This document shows positions 1-4,528 of a stretch of DNA of 7,783 bases, piece after piece; the first letter of the stretch is position 1; each line of letters starts with the position of its first letter. The notes below the pieces were generated by a model, which was not told the origin of the DNA, did no database searches, and saw only the letters and a list, made by a program, of their open reading frames with translations. The translations under genes and the position numbers were made by a program. Source of the stretch: an uncultured Brevundimonas sp. (GTDB lineage: Bacteria; Pseudomonadota; Alphaproteobacteria; Caulobacterales; Caulobacteraceae); the NCBI RefSeq assembly GCF_943913055.1, contig NZ_CALTWS010000130.1, positions 1-7,783 on the forward strand, given 5' to 3'.

Positions 1-279
1 GGCCTGACCACCCAGGCCAAATACTACAAGCCGCTGGTCTATGAGTTCATGCGCAAGGAGTGGTCGTCGCGGCCATCATACGGCGACTACACCGTCGAAA
101 TCCTGATGGAGCATATCGGCGATCCGCCGTGGATGGATCTGGACAATCTGGCCAAGGCCCTGCTGGACGCCATCAAGGGCTATCTGTTCCACGATGACAG
201 CCAGGTCGCCCGCCTGCTGGTCGAGCGCCGCCAGGGCGAGCGGGAGCGGATCACGATCCGTTCGTTCCCGCGCCGGTAA
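1..279 (+). CDS. RusA family crossover junction endodeoxyribonuclease, 3' part
   Basis: This is the C-terminal 92 residues of a protein whose start lies left of the window; the frame is open from base 1 and ends at TAA 277-279. RusA-family enzymes are small homodimeric nucleases that resolve Holliday junctions in the cytoplasm. The diagnostic block is visible: DLDN (residues 46-49 of the visible part), K52, then HDDSQV (64-69). These match the family's metal-binding acidic residues (Asp70, Asp72 and Asp91 in E. coli RusA) and its conserved lysine. The C-terminus is basic and Arg-rich, as expected for a DNA binder. An internal ATG at 49 is only a methionine inside the domain, not the start. 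The gene converges on sspB with 8 bases between the stop codons. RusA genes are often of prophage origin, but nothing else here looks phage-derived. Family assignment is fairly sure; activity is inferred. Confidence 0.82.
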   Translation, partial: GLTTQAKYYKPLVYEFMRKEWSSRPSYGDYTVEILMEHIGDPPWMDLDNLAKALLDAIKGYLFHDDSQVARLLVERRQGERERITIRSFPRR

Positions 280-287
280 CGCCGCGA

Positions 288-776
288 CTATTTCTTGCGG
301 AACTGGTCCAGTGAGACGACCTTGGGGCCGTCGTCGTCGCTTGGGGCGGGAGCCTTGGCGGGCTCGGCCACCTCGATCTCCTGCATGATCTCATCGACCG
401 TCACCGGCTCCTCGAACTGCAGCAGGAACTGGACCGAGGGGTCATAGAACCGCGTCACCGCCGTATAGGGCATGGACAGGACCTTGGGCATGCCGCCGAA
501 TTTGAGCATGACCGAGAAACGCGTCGGCTCGACCGTCAGGTCCCAGTACTGGTGCTGAAGCACCACCGTCATCTCTTCGGGATATTTGGCCAGGACGTCG
601 GGCGGCACGCTGACACCCGCCGCGCGGGTCTTGAAGGTGATGTAGAAATGGTGCGCGCCGGGAATGCCCTCGGGCATGGCGGCCCGTTCCAGAGCCAGGC
701 GAATGACCCCGCGCAAGGCATCCTGCGCCAGGGCGTCATAGTGCATTTCGTCGACGGGGGGCGTCTCTTCGGCCAT
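288..776 (-). CDS. sspB: SspB, ClpXP adaptor for ssrA-tagged proteins (alphaproteobacterial type)
   Basis: A 162-residue cytoplasmic protein of the alphaproteobacterial SspB family. SspB tethers proteins carrying the tmRNA (ssrA) tag to the ClpXP protease and speeds their degradation. The globular tag-binding domain covers about residues 10-125, with strands such as HFYITFKT (43-50) and HQYWDL (75-80). An acidic, Ala/Pro-rich flexible linker follows (about 130-150). The protein ends in VSLDQFRKK (154-162), the short basic-hydrophobic tail by which SspB docks on the ClpX N-domain. This order of domain, linker and tail, and the length, are typical. Start: ATG 776-774, with a GAGAG purine run a few bases upstream on the minus strand. 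The tmRNA gene that encodes the tag lies just upstream on the same strand, which strongly supports the call. No separate promoter is clear in the roughly 145 bases between them. Confidence 0.93.
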   Translation of the reverse strand: MAEETPPVDEMHYDALAQDALRGVIRLALERAAMPEGIPGAHHFYITFKTRAAGVSVPPDVLAKYPEEMTVVLQHQYWDLTVEPTRFSVMLKFGGMPKVLSMPYTAVTRFYDPSVQFLLQFEEPVTVDEIMQEIEVAEPAKAPAPSDDDGPKVVSLDQFRKK

Positions 777-844
777 GGATCGCTCTCGTGTTCGCGCGAG
801 GTGTAGCGGTGCCGCGCGGCGGGCGAAAGGTGGCTTTTGACGGA

Positions 845-880
845 AAAGTGCCAGGGGTTCTGTTGGCAGGCCCCCAGACG
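845..880 (-). repeat. Second, diverged copy of the tmRNA 3' structural element
   Basis: On the minus strand this reads GGGG, then the loop GCCTGCCAACAGAA, then CCCC, TGG and CACTTT. The 14-base loop (858-871) is identical to the loop at 930-943 in the tmRNA pseudoknot 72 bases away, and the CACTTT-type flank is also shared (845-850 and 918-923). The pairing arms differ but remain complementary to each other: GGGG/CCCC here, GGAGGGC/GCCCTCC there. An alternative helix TGCCA/TGGCA overlaps the same bases. I see no local partner for the first pseudoknot stem. It may be a duplicated tmRNA module, a 3' processing or termination signal (the T-run is weak), or a member of a dispersed repeat family. 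Confidence 0.6.
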
Positions 881-922
881 TTCCTTTTCAAGAAGGGAGG
901 GCGCTTCACATCGGGGTAAAGT

Positions 923-1130
923 GGAGGGCTTCTGTTGGCAGGCGCCCTCCGGGCCCCGCCTGAGGATCTGAACCCCCAGGACTTAAGTTGGAATTACCGG
1001 AACCGCATTACGCGGCGACGGCGTATTCCCCAGCGAAGTTATCGTTCGCAGTTAGAAAATGGCCCGATACGGTGGGCCAGGACGAGCGAAAGCAGTCTTC
1101 TTTACACGTCCGTCGATGCTAGTCGGCCCC
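923..1130 (-). ncRNA. ssrA: tmRNA coding piece
   Basis: This RNA carries the mature 5' acceptor strand (GGGGCCG, 1130-1124), a D-arm-like stretch with the conserved-looking ATCGACGG, the tag frame, and a 3' pseudoknot. The pseudoknot is well formed on the minus strand. Stem 1 is CAGGCG (962-957) with CGCCTG (944-939). Stem 2 is GGAGGG (950-945) with CCCTCC (928-923). The loop CCAACAGAA lies between the second strand of stem 1 and the second strand of stem 2. The 5' end is exact because it is fixed by acceptor-stem pairing. The 3' end is placed at the last pseudoknot base and could be several bases further on. Confidence 0.85.
1008..1049 (-). other. tmRNA tag reading frame, ANDNFAGEYAVAA-stop
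   Basis: Starting at the resume codon GCG (1049-1047), the coding piece encodes ANDNFAGEYAVAA and stops at TAA (1010-1008). With the alanine carried by tmRNA itself, the tag added to stalled proteins is A-ANDNFAGEYAVAA. The Caulobacter crescentus tag is AANDNFAEEFAVAA, so this one differs by Glu to Gly and Phe to Tyr in the middle. The ANDNF part contacted by SspB and the AVAA end read by ClpX are unchanged. Confidence 0.95.
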
Positions 1131-1157
1131 ATGACGCCCGCCGAAACACGGGAGGAA

Positions 1158-1243
1158 TGGTGGAGCCGCCGGGAATCGCACCCGGGTCCGGTCCGCTTAT
1201 TACAAGCGCGTTTATCGCCATAGTCCGGGCGAACCCGGACGCT
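1158..1243 (-). ncRNA. ssrA: tmRNA acceptor piece
   Basis: This piece supplies the 3' half of the tRNA-like domain: T-stem CCGGG/CCCGG, T-loop TGCGATT (1180-1174), acceptor strand CGGCTCC, discriminator A and encoded CCA. The T-loop is odd: its second base is G where tRNAs usually have U (pseudouridine 55). The primary transcript should begin with a strong hairpin, GTCCGGG-TTCG-CCCGGAC (1240-1223), right at the predicted start site. A second small hairpin, CGCTT/AAGCG, lies further 3'. Whether the 5' hairpin stays in the mature piece cannot be told from sequence. Confidence 0.85.
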
Positions 1244-1246
1244 GCA

Positions 1247-1276
1247 ATTATAAGCGAGCCGACTTCAGAATGCCAT
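1247..1276 (-). promoter_or_regulatory. tmRNA promoter
   Basis: A perfect TATAAT lies on the minus strand at 1252-1247, placing transcription start at about 1243-1240, at the base of the first hairpin of the acceptor piece. The -35 region is weak: the best candidates are ATGGCA or TGGCAT at about 1276-1270, with 18-19 base spacing. A strong consensus -10 suits a highly expressed stable RNA. Confidence 0.7.
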
Positions 1277-1303
1277 AGCGGCCGAAGATGTCAGCTCAGG
1301 GAG

Positions 1304-1618
1304 CTATTCTCCCTTCTGTCGCGCCGGACAGCCTGTTCCTGGATCGGTGGCGCACTCGGGTGTGGCCAATGAATCTCTGAAGGTGTTGAAAAACCTTTCG
1401 GACTCGCGCCGATTGTGCTCCGCAACTTCTGCCCGGACGCAAACTCTGCGAGTCCGGTTCGATCCCAGAACGGGTTCGCGCCTGCAAACGACGGCGGGCG
1501 CTGCTTCTGGAGGCGCGGCCTCCGCAGTGGCTGGAATGGACGCATTGTCCCTATTGGCGGCCTGTCCCTGTGGATCTTGTGCGAATATTGCAAAGGTGAA
1601 AAAAAGCGCTGTCAGCAT
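1304..1618 (-). CDS. Small exported protein with two spaced cysteine pairs, unknown function
   Basis: A 104-residue protein. The start is ATG 1618-1616, supported by GGAGAG a few bases upstream on the minus strand; a longer frame reaching 1720 would add 34 residues of non-conserved character and overlap miaA. The N-terminus MLTALFFTFAIFAQ (1-14) is hydrophobic and looks like a short secretion signal, though it lacks the usual positive charge. An Ala/Pro-rich linker follows (about 20-43). The core runs CRREPVLGSNRTRRVC (45-60) into a charged helix (61-82), and the end has Cys89 and Cys97. The C-x14-C core resembles small secreted or periplasmic proteins seen in Caulobacterales and sphingomonads, whose function I do not know. 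Two disulfides are possible. It lies 71 bases downstream of miaA on the same strand, perhaps in its operon. GGGAG-AATAG-CTCCC overlaps the stop codon. Confidence 0.7.
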   Translation of the reverse strand: MLTALFFTFAIFAQDPQGQAANRDNASIPATAEAAPPEAAPAVVCRREPVLGSNRTRRVCVRAEVAEHNRRESERFFNTFRDSLATPECATDPGTGCPARQKGE

Positions 1619-1662
1619 CTGATCTCTCCATGTCACCGTTTTGCTAACACTGTCGTGACGGC

Positions 1663-1681
1663 CTGCCAATCGAAATGGCAG
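1663..1681 (-). repeat. Small inverted repeat between miaA and the exported protein gene
   Basis: CTGCCA and TGGCAG (1663-1668 and 1676-1681) form a 6-base-pair stem with a 7-base loop, 8 bases past the miaA stop on the minus strand. A second, looser pair GTCAC/GTGAC lies beside it within 1632-1659. There is no T-run, so it is not a standard terminator; it could limit read-through or stabilise the miaA 3' end. Confidence 0.4.
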
Positions 1682-1689
1682 ATGCTGAC

Positions 1690-2640
1690 CTACCAATGGT
1701 CGGCCTGGTTTCGAAACCATGTCAGCTGCCGTTTGGCATAGTTTCTGGTCGCTTTCTGCGTGGCTTCGACAGCGACGGAAAGCGGGATCCGATCGTGCAG
1801 ATGAGCCGAAAGCTCACGCAGGCCCACAGCCTTCATTGCGGGCAGGGATGGGTTCAGCTGCCTAGATGCCAAGGCGCGCACTTCGTCGAGGGCACCCTGC
1901 GCTATCATCCTTTCCACGCGATGGTCGCAGTTGGCGTAAAGCATAGCCCTGTCCGGCATCACCAGCACACCCTTCCACGAACCGGGCCGGAGAAGCGGAG
2001 TGCTGTCACGGGTCCAGTCGCTCAAGGCGCGGCCGGTATGTTCAGAAACGCTCATGGCGCGGACAAGACGCTGGCGATCGCCTCGCTCGATGCGACCAGC
2101 CGCGGCCGGGTCACGACTCGCCAATCGCCGCCGAAAAGCATCTTCCCCCTCTGCGAGGAAGGTCTGCTCGATGGCATTGCGAACGTCCGCCGGAACAGAA
2201 GGGATACTGGCCAATCCCTGAGTGAGAGCGGTAAAGTACAATCCCGTTCCGCCTACAATCAAAGCCGGACGCTCCGCTTCGGCCAGTTCCGCCAGGATCG
2301 GCATGACGGCGCGGCTCCACCGTCCGACGGACCAGGCCTCCGCCGCATCGGCCACGCCATACAGCCGATGTTCGATCTCGGCCTCGTCCTCGACCGAAGG
2401 ACGCGCGGTCAGCACGCGCAGGTCGGCATACAACTGCTGACTATCCGCGTTGATGATGACGGCTCCGATCTCGCGTGCCCGTGCCATGGCCAGGGCCGAC
2501 TTGCCCGAGGCGGTCGGTCCGGCGATCAGTTCGATCAGGGGCGGTCGGGACAAATCGGCGCTCGCGGAGAGGAGGCTTTCGGCGATAGAAGGCCCGCACA
2601 CGCCCCGCAACCCCGAAGCTCTTTCCAGAGGCCGCGCCAT
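1690..2640 (-). CDS. miaA: tRNA dimethylallyltransferase MiaA
   Basis: MiaA transfers a dimethylallyl group from DMAPP to N6 of A37 in tRNAs that read codons starting with U, the first step to ms2i6A, which steadies codon pairing. Visible features are the P-loop GPTASGKS (41-48), NADSQQLY (64-71) holding the catalytic Asp66, VGGTGLYF in the middle, a DRQRL stretch in the tRNA-contacting region, AVGLREL, and the C-terminal RQLTWFRNQ motif. The 316-residue length is normal or slightly long. The ATG at 2640-2638 gives about 34 residues before LIELIAGPT, where relatives have around five, so a later start (GTG 2601 or TTG 2553) is possible; none has a clear Shine-Dalgarno. The gene is divergent from mrp, and with the ATG start the two start codons overlap by one base. 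The exported-protein gene lies downstream. Confidence 0.93.
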   Translation of the reverse strand: MARPLERASGLRGVCGPSIAESLLSASADLSRPPLIELIAGPTASGKSALAMARAREIGAVIINADSQQLYADLRVLTARPSVEDEAEIEHRLYGVADAAEAWSVGRWSRAVMPILAELAEAERPALIVGGTGLYFTALTQGLASIPSVPADVRNAIEQTFLAEGEDAFRRRLASRDPAAAGRIERGDRQRLVRAMSVSEHTGRALSDWTRDSTPLLRPGSWKGVLVMPDRAMLYANCDHRVERMIAQGALDEVRALASRQLNPSLPAMKAVGLRELSAHLHDRIPLSVAVEATQKATRNYAKRQLTWFRNQADHW

Positions 2641-3713
2641 TGCCCGATCGCGACACCGTCATCGCCACGCTCGATGCTATCCTCGACCCGAAGAGCGGGC
2701 AGGGGCTGGTCGCGGCCGGTCTGGCCCAGGGGCTGACCGTCGCCGAGGATCGCGCCGGCTTCGTCATGGAGGTGCCGGCGGGAGACACCGCCCATTATGC
2801 CCCCATCCGAGACGCCGCAGAGGCTGCGCTGAAGGCCTTGCCCGGCATGGCGCGTGTCTCCGTCATCCTGACCGCAGAGACGGCACCCGCGACCAGGCCC
2901 GTCCGCACCGCCTCCCTGTCGCCCCAGGCCGTGGACCAGACCCGCGCCAGGGCTCCGGTTCCGACCGACCGGCCCGCGCACGTCCGCCGCGTGCTGGCCA
3001 TCGCCAGCGGCAAGGGCGGGGTGGGCAAGTCTACGGTCGCGGTCAATCTGGCGGCGGCCCTGTCGGCGCTGGGACTACGCGTGGGCGTTCTGGATGCCGA
3101 TGTTTACGGTCCGTCGCTGCCGACCATGCTGGGGCTCTCCGGCAAACCGGAATACCGGGACGGCATGATGCAGCCGCATGAGGCGTTCGGGTTGAAGGCC
3201 ATGTCCGTCGGTCTTCTGACCGGAGCGGGCGACGCCATGGTCTGGCGCGGCCCGATGGCGTCGCAGGCCCTGACCCAGATGCTGACTCAGACGCGGTGGG
3301 GAACGGCCAAGACGCCGCTGGACATCCTGGTCGTCGACCTGCCTCCCGGCACCGGCGATGTGCAGCTGACGCTGATCCAGAAGACGCCGCTGGACGGGGC
3401 CGTCATCGTCTCCACGCCGCAGGAAGTCGCCCTGGCCGATGCCCGCCGGGCGCACGCCCTGTTCCAGAAGGTCGGAGTGCCGACTCTCGGCCTGATCGAG
3501 AACATGAGCGGCGACGTCTTCGGGCGGGGAGGGGCAAAGGCCGAGGCCGCGCGGCTGGACGTCCGTTATCTCGGCGACCTCCCGCTGGATGCCAGCCTGC
3601 GTCTGGGCGGCGATGCGGGACGACCTGTCGTGGTCAGCGCTCCGGACGGCGACGTCGGCCAGCGGTTCATGACCTTCGCCGGTGCCGTCCGGCAGGCCTT
3701 GTCGCTCAACTGA
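2640..3713 (+). CDS. mrp: Mrp/ApbC family P-loop ATPase (Fe-S cluster carrier type), lacking the CxxC
   Basis: A 357-residue cytoplasmic ATPase of the Mrp/NBP35/ApbC family; members bind and pass on Fe-S clusters. Residues 1-75 form a MIP18 (DUF59) domain with DAILDPKSGQGLV. A Pro/Thr-rich linker follows (80-115). The ATPase has the deviant Walker A ASGKGGVGKST (122-132), LDADVYGPS (151-159), the VWRGPM segment (201-206) and VVDLPPGTGD (231-240). After ENMS (287-290) most family members have a stretch with CPxC before FGxGG; here it goes directly GDVFGRGG (291-298), with no cysteine anywhere in the protein. Cluster binding through the usual pair is therefore impossible, though many alphaproteobacterial relatives also lack those cysteines. 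The start is TTG at 2640: the frame upstream is open only to a TAG at 2586 and contains no ATG or GTG, and AGAGG lies 8 bases before it. It diverges from miaA. Confidence 0.9.
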   Translation: MPDRDTVIATLDAILDPKSGQGLVAAGLAQGLTVAEDRAGFVMEVPAGDTAHYAPIRDAAEAALKALPGMARVSVILTAETAPATRPVRTASLSPQAVDQTRARAPVPTDRPAHVRRVLAIASGKGGVGKSTVAVNLAAALSALGLRVGVLDADVYGPSLPTMLGLSGKPEYRDGMMQPHEAFGLKAMSVGLLTGAGDAMVWRGPMASQALTQMLTQTRWGTAKTPLDILVVDLPPGTGDVQLTLIQKTPLDGAVIVSTPQEVALADARRAHALFQKVGVPTLGLIENMSGDVFGRGGAKAEAARLDVRYLGDLPLDASLRLGGDAGRPVVVSAPDGDVGQRFMTFAGAVRQALSLN

Positions 3714-3726
3714 CCGCATTCCCGTC

Positions 3727-3760
3727 TTGCAGCGGTCCGTAATTCCATTATCGTGGAACT
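3727..3760 (+). promoter_or_regulatory. arsR promoter with overlapping inverted-repeat operator
   Basis: TTGCAG (3727-3732) and TATCGT (3749-3754) are separated by 16 bases, which would place the transcription start at the A of the arsR ATG (3761). Over the -10 region lies the inverted repeat TTCCA-TTATCG-TGGAA (3743-3758), a natural ArsR-dimer operator candidate; a further TGGAA repeats at 3762-3766. Repression by ArsR and release by arsenite are inferred from the family. Confidence 0.55.
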
Positions 3761-4096
3761 ATGGAAACCGAAACCGCCCTGCTTGGCTTTGCGGCGCTCA
3801 GCCAATCGACACGTCTCGAGACCTTCCGCCTGCTGGTGCGCCATGAGCCCGAGGGTCTGGCGGCGGGCGAGATTGCGGATCGTCTGTCGGTCCCGGCCAA
3901 CACCCTGTCAGCCCATCTGGGGGTGCTGTCTCGCGCCGGTCTGGTCACGGCGACGCGCCACAGCCGCTCGATCGTCTATCGCGCCGACCTGAGCCAACTC
4001 AGCCATCTAGTGCTGTTTCTGGTCAAGGACTGCTGCCAGAGCCGGTCGGAACTGTGCCAACCCCTGGTGGCCGAACTGGCCCCCTGCTGCGACTGA
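3761..4096 (+). CDS. arsR: ArsR family arsenic-responsive repressor
   Basis: A 111-residue winged-helix repressor of the ArsR/SmtB family that would bind the operator ahead of its own operon and release it when As(III) or Sb(III) binds. The N-terminal helix has the typical LSQSTRLETFRLL (13-25). The recognition helix-turn-helix is GEIADRLSVPANTLSAHLGVLSRAGLV (about 36-62), followed by the wing TATRHSRSIVYRAD. The metal site seems to be at the C-terminus: Cys91 and Cys92 in DCCQSRSELC, Cys99, and a final Cys109-Cys110. The helix-3 CVC motif of the E. coli plasmid ArsR is absent, so this resembles the type with a C-terminal three-cysteine site, such as that of Acidithiobacillus ferrooxidans. 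No convincing Shine-Dalgarno precedes ATG 3761, which fits a leaderless transcript. It is first in arsR-arsC-acr3, 6 bases before arsC. Confidence 0.93.
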   Translation: METETALLGFAALSQSTRLETFRLLVRHEPEGLAAGEIADRLSVPANTLSAHLGVLSRAGLVTATRHSRSIVYRADLSQLSHLVLFLVKDCCQSRSELCQPLVAELAPCCD

Positions 4097-4102
4097 GGCC
4101 CC

Positions 4103-4528
4103 ATGGACGTCGTCATCTACCACAACCCCGCCTGCGGTACGTCGCGCAACACCCTGGCGCTGATCCGGCATGTCGGGATCGAGCCGCATGTCGTTGAATA
4201 CCTGAAGACTCCGCCCAGCCAGGCCCTGGTCGCGTCGCTGGTCCAGCGCATGGGCGGCAATGTCCGCGATCTCCTGCGCGAGAAGGGTACGCCCTATGCC
4301 GATCTGGATCTGGGCGACCCGTCCCTCACCGACGACCAATTGCTTGATGCCATCGAGGCGCATCCGATCCTGATGAACCGACCCCTCGTGGTATCGCCGC
4401 TGGGGGTGAAGCTGTGTCGCCCGTCGGAAGTTGTGCTGGATCTGCTCCCGGCCGAGGGGCTCGAGCCCTTCACCAAGGAGGATGGCGAGGTCGTGGTCGA
4501 TGCCGACGGACGCCGGGTTCGCGGATGA
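4103..4528 (+). CDS. arsC: Arsenate reductase ArsC, glutaredoxin-dependent type
   Basis: A 141-residue cytoplasmic enzyme that reduces arsenate to arsenite using glutathione and glutaredoxin, making the form that Acr3 exports. It has the thioredoxin-like fold of the R773 ArsC family. HNPACGTSRN (7-16) carries catalytic Cys11. Arg59, Arg93 (in MNRPLVVSPLG) and Arg106 (in KLCRPSE) sit one residue before their counterparts Arg60, Arg94 and Arg107 of the R773 enzyme, so the whole active site is present. GAGG overlapping the arsR stop (4095-4098) serves as ribosome binding site, and the stop TGA overlaps the acr3 start in ATGA, which points to translational coupling. The length matches the family. 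Not the low-molecular-weight phosphatase type of ArsC. Confidence 0.96.
   Translation: MDVVIYHNPACGTSRNTLALIRHVGIEPHVVEYLKTPPSQALVASLVQRMGGNVRDLLREKGTPYADLDLGDPSLTDDQLLDAIEAHPILMNRPLVVSPLGVKLCRPSEVVLDLLPAEGLEPFTKEDGEVVVDADGRRVRG

Larger units (their letters stand above)
923..1243 (-). ncRNA. ssrA: Two-piece (circularly permuted) tmRNA precursor
   Basis: tmRNA rescues stalled ribosomes: charged with alanine it enters the A site, its short open reading frame adds a degradation tag, and translation ends at its stop codon. In alphaproteobacteria the gene is permuted, so the precursor runs acceptor piece, intervening segment, coding piece. All three are seen. The acceptor piece ends in an encoded CCA (1160-1158). 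A 27-base intervening segment follows (1157-1131). The coding piece then begins GGGGCCG at 1130. GGGGCCG (1130-1124) pairs with CGGCTCC (1168-1162) over seven base pairs, including a G3-U wobble, the alanyl-tRNA synthetase identity element. The T-stem CCGGG/CCCGG (1185-1181 and 1173-1169) abuts the acceptor stem. The tag frame and a pseudoknot lie in the coding piece. Outer ends are estimates: the 5' end from the promoter, the 3' end from the last pseudoknot arm. Confidence 0.93.

Noticed and set aside
1158..1185. A tRNA-like 3' end (T-arm, acceptor strand, CCA)
   Set aside because: There is no anticodon arm or tRNA 5' half before it; the matching acceptor strand is found downstream at 1130-1124, which makes it tmRNA rather than a tRNA or a broken tRNA remnant.
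935..1372. A 145-residue open frame on the + strand across the tmRNA gene
   Set aside because: It runs antisense through tmRNA helices and has no recognisable domain or ribosome binding site.
1663..1681. A terminator after miaA
   Set aside because: The stem is only six pairs and no T-run follows on the minus strand, so it is listed only as an inverted repeat.
1675..2736. A 353-residue open frame on the + strand
   Set aside because: It lies opposite miaA and over the start of mrp, is rich in Arg, Gln and His, and shows no family motif; the minus strand has the complete MiaA signature set.
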